From positions 1 to 5,042 of the forward strand of contig DAOTTI010000170.1 of assembly GCA_034437795.1 (NCBI GenBank): 5,042 nt of DNA. Reading direction: 5' to 3'. Shown one piece after another: positions 1-5,020 of this stretch (position 1 is its first letter; each line of letters opens with the position of its first letter). This DNA comes from DAOTTI01 sp034437795 (GTDB lineage: Bacteria > Chloroflexota > UBA11872 > UBA12225). Both the position numbers and the translations under genes were made by a program. The notes below the pieces were generated by a model. The model made no database searches. It saw only the letters and a list, made by a program, of their open reading frames with translations, and had not been told where the DNA came from.

Positions 1-989
1 ACGAACTGGATGGGGGTGTTGATCTCGTGGGCGATGCCGGCGGCCAGGCGCCCCACGGACTCCAGCTTCTGCGCCTGGCGTAGCTCCGCCTCCGCGCGAC
101 GCTGCGCCGTGACGTCGCTGAAGGTCACTACGGCGCCGGTAATCTCCGTCCCCACGCGGATCGGCGACGCCGAATAGGTCACGGGGAAGGCCGTGCCGTC
201 ACGCCGCCACAGCACCTCGTCGTCGCGTCGCGCCGCCTCGCCGCGGCGCAGCGTGTCGGTCAGCGGGCACTCCTGCACAGGGTAGGGCGACCCGTCGGGC
301 CGCCGCGCGTGAATGAGCGGGTGCATCGGCCGGCCGATGACCTCCGCGGGCTGGTAGCCGAGCATGGCGGCCGCCGCGCGGTTGATGAACGTGCAGCGCC
401 CCTCGGCATCGACGCCGTAGATCCCCTGGGCCGCCGAGTCCAGCAGCGCCGCCTCGGTCGCGCGGGCGCGCACCACCTCGTCGTACTGGGCCTGCAGGCG
501 GGCCAGGGCCTGGCGCAGCTCAGCCGTGCGCTGCTCCACCATCTGTTCCAGCGCTCTGTTGCGCTCGCCCAGCTGCTGGTACAGAAAGCGCGTCTCCAGC
601 AGGTTGCGGATGCGAAGCAGCACCTCGGTCGTGCTGAAGGGTTTGGTCAGGAAGTCCTTCGCCCCCTGGCTCAGGGCCGCCTGGCGCGCCGCGGCCGAGT
701 CATCGCCGGTCAGCACCAGGATCGGCAGATAATCGCCCGGGCCAATGTGCGGCGCCAGCGCCTCCATCACCGCCAGGCCATCCATGTCGGGCATCAGCAG
801 GTCCAGGACGATCAGGTCCGGCTGATGGGTCTGATAGAGCGCCACGACGGTGCGCGGATCGGTCGTCCCCAGTACATTCGTGTAGCCGCCCTGGCGCAGG
901 ACCTGCTCCAGCAGCAGCACGTTCGGCGCCAGGTCGTCGACGATCAGGATCCTGGCCCCCTGCAGCACCCCCTCATCCAGCTTGCGCAT
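1..989 (-). CDS. Hybrid response regulator / sensor histidine kinase (REC-PAS-HisKA), 3' end cut by the window edge
   Basis: This is a cytoplasmic two-component signalling protein. I translated it by hand for 329 codons from the ATG at 989-987; an in-frame TAG lies three codons upstream, so no earlier start is possible. Residues 12-130 form a receiver domain: acidic pair D18/D19, phospho-acceptor D63 in VLDLLMPDMDG, T94 in VLTGD, and K116 in the LTKPF motif. A helical or coiled-coil linker follows (about 135-180, containing the phrase EQMVEQRTAEL). A PAS domain spans about 178-294 (GIYGVDAEGRCTFIN, then a PAC-like end at FSDVTAQRRAE). The HisKA dimerisation helix begins near 305, with the phospho-acceptor H321 in AAGIAHEINTPIQF. 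The window ends eight residues later, so the HATPase domain is not visible. There are no membrane segments, so the sensing is probably intracellular. No convincing Shine-Dalgarno precedes the ATG. A receiver at the N-terminus suggests input from another kinase or a phosphorelay. The domain calls are firm; the signal and target are unknown. Confidence 0.95.
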   Translation of the reverse strand, partial: MRKLDEGVLQGARILIVDDLAPNVLLLEQVLRQGGYTNVLGTTDPRTVVALYQTHQPDLIVLDLLMPDMDGLAVMEALAPHIGPGDYLPILVLTGDDSAAARQAALSQGAKDFLTKPFSTTEVLLRIRNLLETRFLYQQLGERNRALEQMVEQRTAELRQALARLQAQYDEVVRARATEAALLDSAAQGIYGVDAEGRCTFINRAAAAMLGYQPAEVIGRPMHPLIHARRPDGSPYPVQECPLTDTLRRGEAARRDDEVLWRRDGTAFPVTYSASPIRVGTEITGAVVTFSDVTAQRRAEAELRQAQKLESVGRLAAGIAHEINTPIQF

Positions 990-994
990 GCGCA
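983..994. other. 12-bp perfect palindrome spanning the start codon of the hybrid kinase
   Basis: The sequence tgcgcatgcgca is its own reverse complement and is centred on the ATG of the kinase gene. No Shine-Dalgarno is visible upstream of that ATG. The palindrome could be a protein-binding site or a small RNA fold over the start codon. About one 12-bp palindrome is expected by chance in a window of this size, so it is recorded only because of where it lies. Confidence 0.3.
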
Positions 995-1066
995 GCTAGC
1001 ATCGGCACTTTCCGCCACAAGCGGAGTCCGCCCACCCCGGTTGGGCTAACCCTCATCAGCCGTGAA

Positions 1067-1249
1067 CGAAGCCCTCACCTCGGCCCTCTCACAGAGAGAG
1101 GAAAGGAGCCGCGAACCGAGCCCGCTCCCCCGCCGGGGTTCCCGCCTCCAGCGCACAGACCAGCGAGCGCAACGAGCAGCGAGCGTAGCGAGTAGCGAGT
1201 AGCGAGTAGTTCCCTCTCGCTATGGGAGAGGGTTAGGCTGAGGGCTTCG
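1067..1249. repeat. Imperfect inverted-repeat element of about 183 bp, MITE-like or intergenic repeat
   Basis: The left end cgaagccctca (1067-1077) is perfectly inverted at 1239-1249. Both arms continue after 6 unmatched bases with ccctctc (1084-1090) pairing with gagaggg (1226-1232). The arms therefore match over about 19 of 24 positions. Each arm also contains its own small hairpin: cctctc/gagagg at 1085-1101 and ccctctc/gagaggg at 1212-1232. There is no transposase and I did not find a clear target-site duplication. The small minus-strand reading frame through it gives repetitive residues (LTLSHSERE, LLATRYS) typical of translated intergenic repeats, so I call it non-coding. Sequences of this ccctctc...gagaggg type occur in many copies in some GC-rich bacterial genomes. 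The copy number here cannot be seen. Confidence 0.6.
1161..1209. repeat. Short tandem repeat of the heptamer tagcgag, with degenerate copies upstream
   Basis: Three exact head-to-tail copies of tagcgag occupy 1186-1206, followed by a partial copy (tag, 1207-1209). They are preceded by looser agcgag and acgag copies from about 1161. The array lies inside the larger inverted-repeat element, next to its right arm. It looks like a slippage-prone simple repeat. No function can be read from it. Confidence 0.7.
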
Positions 1250-1437
1250 CTCCTGAAGAATGCGCCCTTCATCCCACCTCAGGCAGGACGGCCACGGGGG
1301 GAGGAAACTCATCGCCAGCCGCGCGTCGTGCAGCCTCACGGTGCAGCCGGCCGCCCTTGAGCCCCCGTGCTGCGCGCCGCCGCGGCAAGGCCCTCCTATG
1401 CCCAGGCCACGCTGGAACGCGCAGGCTCCTTCACCCT
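1250..1437. other. Intergenic stretch with no recognisable gene or signal
   Basis: This is the rest of the 474-bp gap between the coiled-coil gene (stop at 1466-1464) and the hybrid kinase (start at 989). The other part holds the inverted-repeat element. I found no coding frame that resembles a protein, no stem followed by a T-run in either direction, and no clear promoter. The plus-strand open frame starting at 1260 runs antisense into the coiled-coil gene and shows no protein-like features. Confidence 0.5.
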
Positions 1438-1464
1438 TTGAACCTTCGACCTTGAACGTTGAAC
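1438..1464. repeat. Four heptamer copies of the TTGAAC type abutting the stop codon of the coiled-coil gene
   Basis: TTGAAC-like hexamers begin at 1438, 1445, 1452 and 1459, an exact 7-bp period. The copies read ttgaac, ttcgac, ttgaac and ttgaac, with one separating base (c, c, g). The last base of the array is also the last base, on the minus strand, of the TAG stop codon (1466-1464). The array therefore begins exactly where the coiled-coil gene ends. It does not form a conventional terminator. Confidence 0.7.
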
Positions 1465-3227
1465 TACGCCTCCGCGGCGAGCTGCAGCCGGCCCGCGCTG
1501 GAAGCCACCACCCGCAGGCGCACCCCGCGAAGCTCGGTGACGTGCGCTGCCAGGTCCAGCGACGTGTCGTGCTGCACCTCCAGACCCAGAACGCCGCGGT
1601 CGTAGCCCAGCCCCTTCACCTCGCTCACCCCGCGCAGCTGCTGGAAGGCCCGCTGCACGGCCAGCGCGCGTGAGAACCCGGGCACTCCCGAAATGACGAC
1701 CGAGGTCTTCGTCAGCGCGTTTCCGGCGCCCCCTCGATCACGGCCGGCAGCGTCCAACTGGGGACCAGCCACCGAGGTACCGACCGAGATCTTCGTCAGC
1801 GCGCCGCCGGCTGGTGAAGGAGGCTCGCCGGCAGCGCTCGCGCCCGGCGCCGGCCTGCGCGGTGGCCAGGGTGTGGCTGGACCTCCCTCCGGCTGTTCAC
1901 CGGCATCGGGTGCCGACACAGGCGCCGGCTCACCCACGGTAGCAGCGCCCGCCGCCAGCCGCGCCGTCTCGCCAGGGACCGGCTCTCGTCCGGTCACTGC
2001 TCCGGCCGCCGGCCGCATTGCCGCGCCGCGCACGGCCGCGCCCGGTTCGTCATCGACGAGTGTCTCCGCCAGGCCCGCCGGGACCGGCGCCGCTGCTGCC
2101 GGCGGAGCCGCGTCCGTAGCGGTACTGGCCGCCGGCACGTCCTGTATCGCCACCTCCGCCCTGGCTTGCGCGGCCCCCGCCGCTGCCTGGGCCGTCTCAG
2201 CCCGAGCCCCTGGCTCACAGAGGGCGGCAGGTGCCGTCGCGGTGCCCCGCGCCGCTTCACCCGCTTGCGCCTCCGGCGCGCGGTCGCCGGACGCGAACAC
2301 CGGTACCTCCTCTGGCGCGGCGTCGCGTGCCCCCGTCGTAGCCTGTTCGACGGCCTCCGGCGCACTGGCCGGTGCCGGCTCGTCGCGTTCAGTGAGCGGC
2401 GCCTCGCGCGCGGCCACGGGGGCCGGCCCTGACGCGGCTTCGGGCACGCGGGGCGTCGCGCCCGCGCGCCCCGCTGGCGAGACCGCCCCCAGGTTGGTGC
2501 GTAGCGTCTGTAGCTGGCTGGCGAAGAAGCTATCGATCACGCCCTGGATCTGCGCCACCTGCTGCTCCAGGGCGCGACCCTCCGCCGCCACCTCGCTGCG
2601 GCGCGCCTCCGCCTCACGCACGATCGCCTCCGCCTGCGCCTGCGCCTGGGCCCGAAGGCGCGCCACCTCTTCGTCCGCAGCGGCCCGCTGGCGCTGGATC
2701 TCTGCCTGCGCCTCGGCCCGCTGCCGCTGGATGGCCGCCTCCAGCTCCGCCCGCTGGCGCTCCAGCTCCGCCCGCTGCCAGGCCACCGCCTCTGCCTCCG
2801 CCTGGCGGCGCGCCTCCAGGTCCGCTTCCGCCTCCTGGCGCTGCCGCTCTAGCTCCTGCGCCACGCGCTCGCGTTCCCGATAGAGCTCGGCTACCTCCTC
2901 CCGCAGGCGGGCCAGCTGGTCCTTGAACTGCTGGACGAAATCGTCGGCGTAGCGCTGGATCTCCGCCCGAATGTCGGCGGCAAACTGCATCCGGCGCTGG
3001 ATGGCCTCGCGCTCCACCTGGGCCATCATGTCGAACAGCTCCAGGCGCCGGCGTGCCCACTCAGCATCGATGGTCACTTCGGCGTTGAGAAGCACAGGGG
3101 AGGTCGCGGCCGCGGCCGGTGCTACCGTCGCGCCCGCGCGGGCGCCGCCCTCCACGTTCGCCTGGTGCTCGTCACGCCCGGCTCGCTCCACTCGAGCGGG
3201 CTCCTGTCCGTTTCGCGCTATGGCCAT
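1464..3227 (-). CDS. Large coiled-coil protein with Ala/Pro-rich linker and C-terminal ferredoxin-like domain; function unknown
   Basis: It encodes 587 residues from the ATG at 3227-3225. I prefer this start to the GTG at 3260 because GGAGAGG lies 6 nt upstream of it, whereas the GTG has only a purine run 2 nt away. Residues 1-50 are low complexity. Residues 55-245 are a nearly unbroken charged helix, starting near EWARRRLELFDMM and rich in E, R, Q and A, with heptad and then 11-residue repeats at about 151-187. Residues 250-475 are an Ala/Pro/Glu/Gly linker containing two related copies of EPAPxSAPxAxEQ (283-295 and 433-445). Residues 504-587 read as beta-alpha-beta-beta-alpha-beta (strand TSVVISGV, helix ALAVQRAFQQL, strands around SEVKGLGYD and VLGLEVQHD, helix LDLAAHVTEL, strand VRLRVV). 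That is the topology of HMA or ACT-type folds, without a CxxC metal motif. There is no signal peptide or membrane segment, so it is probably cytoplasmic. It is likely the last gene of an operon with the helical protein and the reductase upstream. A scaffold or cytoskeletal role is only a guess. Confidence 0.85.
   Translation of the reverse strand: MAIARNGQEPARVERAGRDEHQANVEGGARAGATVAPAAAATSPVLLNAEVTIDAEWARRRLELFDMMAQVEREAIQRRMQFAADIRAEIQRYADDFVQQFKDQLARLREEVAELYRERERVAQELERQRQEAEADLEARRQAEAEAVAWQRAELERQRAELEAAIQRQRAEAQAEIQRQRAAADEEVARLRAQAQAQAEAIVREAEARRSEVAAEGRALEQQVAQIQGVIDSFFASQLQTLRTNLGAVSPAGRAGATPRVPEAASGPAPVAAREAPLTERDEPAPASAPEAVEQATTGARDAAPEEVPVFASGDRAPEAQAGEAARGTATAPAALCEPGARAETAQAAAGAAQARAEVAIQDVPAASTATDAAPPAAAAPVPAGLAETLVDDEPGAAVRGAAMRPAAGAVTGREPVPGETARLAAGAATVGEPAPVSAPDAGEQPEGGPATPWPPRRPAPGASAAGEPPSPAGGALTKISVGTSVAGPQLDAAGRDRGGAGNALTKTSVVISGVPGFSRALAVQRAFQQLRGVSEVKGLGYDRGVLGLEVQHDTSLDLAAHVTELRGVRLRVVASSAGRLQLAAEA
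1697..1864 (-). repeat. In-frame 84-bp tandem duplication inside the coiled-coil gene
   Basis: Positions 1697-1719 and 1781-1803 match at 22 of 23 bases. A second block, gccggcagcg, recurs at 1743-1752 and 1827-1836. Both pairs are offset by exactly 84 bp (28 codons). The middle of the unit has diverged. In the protein this gives two related segments, AAGxxxxxGG/AGN followed by ALTKxSV, starting near residues 476 and 504. The second copy leads straight into the first strand of the C-terminal domain. Confidence 0.7.
2739..2777 (-). repeat. Two perfect 18-bp copies at 21-bp spacing in the coiled-coil coding region
   Basis: The 18-mer ctccagctccgcccgctg occurs at 2739-2756 and again at 2760-2777. 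It encodes two consecutive heptads, QRAELER and QRAELEA, at residues 151-164. The register then changes to 11-residue units (IQRQRAEAQAE, IQRQRAAADEE at 166-187). The identity at DNA level suggests recent slippage or unit expansion within the helix. Confidence 0.75.
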
Positions 3228-3233
3228 CCTGGT

Positions 3234-3240
3234 CCTCTCC
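3234..3240 (-). promoter_or_regulatory. Ribosome binding site that sets the start of the coiled-coil gene
   Basis: GGAGAGG on the minus strand sits 6 nt before the ATG at 3227. It decides between that ATG and the in-frame GTG at 3260. The gene upstream has a nearly identical site at the same 6-nt spacing. Confidence 0.65.
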
Positions 3241-3309
3241 AGCGTGTCGCAGCGCTCCACCGCTCCCCATCCGCCACACAGCTACACCGCTACACAATGG
3301 TACTCGCGG

Positions 3310-3705
3310 CTACCCGCGCCGGTCGATCAGCCTGGGAGCATCGGGGTGGCGCGGCGGCGAGCCGGCCAGCCGCGCCCGCGACGCCCGCACCTGCTCTAGC
3401 TGCGTGATGAGCTCCTGCCGCCGCGCGGCCAGCAGTGCCTGTAGCGCGGCATCCTCCTGCTCGATCTGCCCCAGCAGCTTAACTAGGCGCCGGCGCGCCT
3501 CGGGCGCTACCTGCGCTGCGTCTTGTAGTGCCTGCTCGACCAGTCGTGCGGCCGCCTGCACGGCCGCGCCTCGCTCGGCGAGCAGGCGCTCCACCGACGC
3601 CGTCTGGCCCTGCTCCACCGCCCGCCGCAGCGTATGGCTCAGGTCGAGGATCGTCTGGTACTGCTCAGCGAGCTGCCGCGCCAGCTGCGCGCCTGCATCG
3701 GCCAT
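3310..3705 (-). CDS. Small all-helical protein, FlgN/FliT-like; function uncertain
   Basis: It encodes 131 residues with no cysteine, signal peptide or membrane segment, and appears almost wholly helical. Residues 16-60 (YQTILDLSHTLRRAV, then ERLLAERGAAVQAAARL) follow the pattern of the FlgN and FliT families. Those are small cytoplasmic export chaperones with a helix of the form Y-x-x-I-L-x-L-S, followed by a helix with an L-x-x-R signature. A second helical stretch runs from about 62 to 112. The last 17 residues are Pro/Arg-rich and probably disordered. The ATG at 3705 is supported by GAGAGG 6 nt upstream, directly after the reductase stop codon, so the two genes are probably translationally coupled. 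No flagellar gene is visible, so the resemblance may reflect only a generic helical bundle. It could equally be a partner of the large coiled-coil protein encoded just downstream. I am confident it is a gene but only weakly confident of the family. Confidence 0.8.
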   Translation of the reverse strand: MADAGAQLARQLAEQYQTILDLSHTLRRAVEQGQTASVERLLAERGAAVQAAARLVEQALQDAAQVAPEARRRLVKLLGQIEQEDAALQALLAARRQELITQLEQVRASRARLAGSPPRHPDAPRLIDRRG

Positions 3706-3711
3706 GGGTGC

Positions 3712-3717
3712 CCTCTC
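3712..3717 (-). promoter_or_regulatory. Ribosome binding site of the small helical protein, abutting the upstream stop codon
   Basis: GAGAGG on the minus strand lies immediately after the TAA (3720-3718) of the reductase gene and 6 nt before the ATG at 3705. Ribosomes finishing the reductase would cover this site, which fits translational coupling in an operon. Confidence 0.65.
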
Positions 3718-4599
3718 TTATCTCCCGGCCCCGCCGGAGGCGGCGCCCAGGCTCAGGTCGATGTACTCGCGTAACGCCTCCCGCCACGGTCGCGGGGACG
3801 GGATCCCCGCGGCGTGCAGGGCGTCATGGGCCAGCACGGAGTACCGCGGCCGCGGGGGCACCGGCGGCAGGTCCGCCAGGTGGATGGGCCGCAGGTCGGC
3901 TGGCCGGCCGGCCAGCTCCAGGATCGCCTGCGCGAACTCGTACCAGCTACAGGCCCCCGTGTTGGTCACGTGGAAGGTGCCGCTCGCCTCGACCTCCAGC
4001 AACCGCACGATGGTCGCGGCCGCATCCGGCGCGTACGTCGGCGAAAAGACCTGATCGGCCGGAACGGTGATCGTCTCGCCCCGGCTGGCCTTCTCCAGCA
4101 CCGTAGAGACGAAGTGCCGGTGCCCCTTAGCGCGGCTCGGCACGGGGCCATACAGGCCGGAGACGCGCACGATCAAGTGGCGTGCCAGACAGGAGCGCAC
4201 GAGCTGCTCCCCCGCGACCTTCGAGATGCCGTACACCGAGCGCGGCTCGGTACGGTCGGTCTCACGATACGGCCGGCTGGCGCTCCCGTCGAAGACGTAG
4301 TCGGTGCTGACGTGGACCAGCCACGCCCCGCGCGCCGCGCAGTGCTCAGCCAGCAGCCGCGGGCCGAGCGCATTCACCCGCAGCGCCGGCTCTGGCTCTT
4401 CCCCAGGCCAGAAGGCGGTGTTCACCACCACGTCCGGCGCTGGCTCCAGCGCGCGGGCGATGCTCCCGCCGTCCGTAATCTCGATCTGCTGGTGCACCAG
4501 AGGAAGCACGCGCCAGCCCCGCTGCCGCCCAAAGGCGCCGGCCAGGGCCGTCCCCAGCTGTCCATTCGCGCCAATGACGGCAACGGTCCGCTCACCCAT
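3718..4599 (-). CDS. rfbD: RmlD/RfbD-family dTDP-4-dehydrorhamnose reductase-like protein (extended SDR)
   Basis: The family reduces a 4-keto sugar nucleotide with NAD(P)H. The classic reaction is the last step of dTDP-L-rhamnose synthesis for surface polysaccharide, in the cytoplasm. It has 293 residues from the ATG at 4599, about the family's usual length; a GTG two codons earlier is possible. The N-terminal Rossmann motif is GANGQLG (10-16). VVVNTA (57-62) and the VNALGP block (75-80) follow. The catalytic features are T99 in STDYVFDG (98-105), then PYRETD, and the Y123-x3-K127 pair in YGISK. The substrate-side FSPTYAPDAA and FHVTNTGACSWYEFA blocks match RmlD proteins. One oddity: the usual Y-T-x-V-D-x-A-E stretch after the NTA motif is replaced by a shorter FWPGEEPEPA, so the substrate may not be dTDP-4-dehydrorhamnose. 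No rmlA, rmlB or rmlC lies in the window. It leads a probable operon with the helical protein 12 bp downstream. The family is firm; the exact substrate is not. Confidence 0.92.
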   Translation of the reverse strand: MGERTVAVIGANGQLGTALAGAFGRQRGWRVLPLVHQQIEITDGGSIARALEPAPDVVVNTAFWPGEEPEPALRVNALGPRLLAEHCAARGAWLVHVSTDYVFDGSASRPYRETDRTEPRSVYGISKVAGEQLVRSCLARHLIVRVSGLYGPVPSRAKGHRHFVSTVLEKASRGETITVPADQVFSPTYAPDAAATIVRLLEVEASGTFHVTNTGACSWYEFAQAILELAGRPADLRPIHLADLPPVPPRPRYSVLAHDALHAAGIPSPRPWREALREYIDLSLGAASGGAGR

Positions 4600-4648
4600 G
4601 GCCACCTAACCATACCGCACTGCGCCCTGTCCCGAGCCCCCGCCCCTG

Positions 4649-4745
4649 GTGATCAGGTGGCGATCCGCTGGCTGCGCTCGCCGTGATCAGGTGGTGATCA
4701 AGTGGCGATCCAGGCCCTCCGCGCCTCGTGATCGGGTGGTGATCA
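4649..4745. repeat. Phased GATC repeat array (two 45-bp units plus a terminal half-unit) upstream of the reductase
   Basis: The unit gtgatcaggtggcgatcc (4649-4666) recurs with one change at 4694-4711. A second, shorter gtgatc-ggtg block follows in each unit (4683-4693 and 4728-4738), and a final gtgatcagc starts at 4739. GATC occurs at 4651, 4662, 4685, 4696, 4707, 4730 and 4741, spaced 11, 23, 11, 11, 23 and 11 bp. All sites therefore lie on about the same face of the helix, and the pattern is symmetrical about 4696. It lies 50-150 bp upstream of the reductase start, in the divergent intergenic region. It could be a multi-site operator, a methylation-sensitive region, or a dispersed intergenic repeat. 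The minus-strand reading frame through it gives only repetitive RHLITT residues and is not a gene. Confidence 0.75.
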
Positions 4746-4953
4746 GCACCTCTGCCCCCTCAAGTACACGCCAACCCTGCCGATGATTGCCCTGAAACTG
4801 CCAGGAACGAAAGGAGGAACCGAGCCACGACCGCGCCCGCTCAGCGCACCTGCCGGCCAAGTAAGCAGAGCGCACGCGTGACCCGCGCGGGCTCTTGCCT
4901 GCCGGCTCCGGCGAACCACAGCGAACCCAACCCACATATCAAGCACTGGCCAA
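4746..4953. other. Intergenic stretch between divergent genes, no gene recognised
   Basis: No convincing protein frame or known RNA family is visible here. There is a 10-bp palindrome, cccgcgcggg, at 4882-4891, and a short stem gccgg/ccggc at 4901-4912. A good Shine-Dalgarno-like aaggagg at 4811-4817 has no usable start codon after it. Promoters for both flanking genes should lie between 4612 and 5004, but I could not identify -35/-10 pairs with confidence. Confidence 0.4.
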
Positions 4954-4964
4954 CCCCGATCTGG

Positions 4965-4988
4965 GGCGGTGGCAGGGACGCCACCGCC
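4965..4988. promoter_or_regulatory. Perfect 9-bp-stem hairpin in the leader of the divergent plus-strand gene
   Basis: ggcggtggc (4965-4973) pairs exactly with gccaccgcc (4980-4988) around the 6-nt loop agggac. There is no T-run after it, so it is not a standard terminator. It ends 16 nt before the AAGGAG of the gene starting at 5021. A second small stem, cccc/gggg at 4954-4957 and 4963-4966, shares two bases with it, so the two cannot both form fully. It could be an operator dyad or an mRNA leader structure. Confidence 0.5.
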
Positions 4989-5004
4989 GGCCAATTGCAG
5001 CCAG

Positions 5005-5010
5005 AAGGAG
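5005..5010 (+). promoter_or_regulatory. Ribosome binding site of the partial plus-strand gene
   Basis: AAGGAG is followed by 10 nt and then the ATG at 5021. It is the main reason to call a gene start there. Confidence 0.6.
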
Positions 5011-5020
5011 CCGAGACCCC

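Noticed and set aside
309..1049. A 246-codon plus-strand open frame at the left end.
   Set aside because: It is antisense to the receiver-PAS-HisKA gene, whose motifs are unmistakable on the minus strand.
1161..1209. The heptamer array considered as a CRISPR-like or iteron array.
   Set aside because: The units are 7 bp and contiguous, with no spacers, no cas genes and no replication genes nearby.
1212..1232. A hairpin (ccctctc/gagaggg) considered as a Rho-independent terminator for the coiled-coil gene.
   Set aside because: It lies over 200 bp beyond the stop codon and no T-run follows it on the minus strand. It is better explained as part of the inverted-repeat element.
1075..1272. A 65-codon minus-strand open frame inside the inverted-repeat element.
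   Set aside because: The product (LTLSHSERE, LLATRYS) is simply the translation of the repeat and heptamer array. It has no protein-like features and no ribosome binding site.
1693..2883. A 396-codon plus-strand open frame antisense to the coiled-coil gene.
   Set aside because: Its product is low-complexity Ala/Ser/Arg sequence. It mirrors the Ala/Pro and Gln/Glu/Arg codons of the real minus-strand gene, which has periodic heptads and a good ribosome binding site.
3814..4686. A 290-codon plus-strand open frame antisense to the RmlD-like gene.
   Set aside because: It is Arg/Ala/Pro-rich with no motifs, while the minus strand carries intact Rossmann and YxxxK motifs.
4811..4817. A strong Shine-Dalgarno-like aaggagg in the divergent intergenic region.
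   Set aside because: No ATG, GTG or TTG follows at a usable distance with an open frame.
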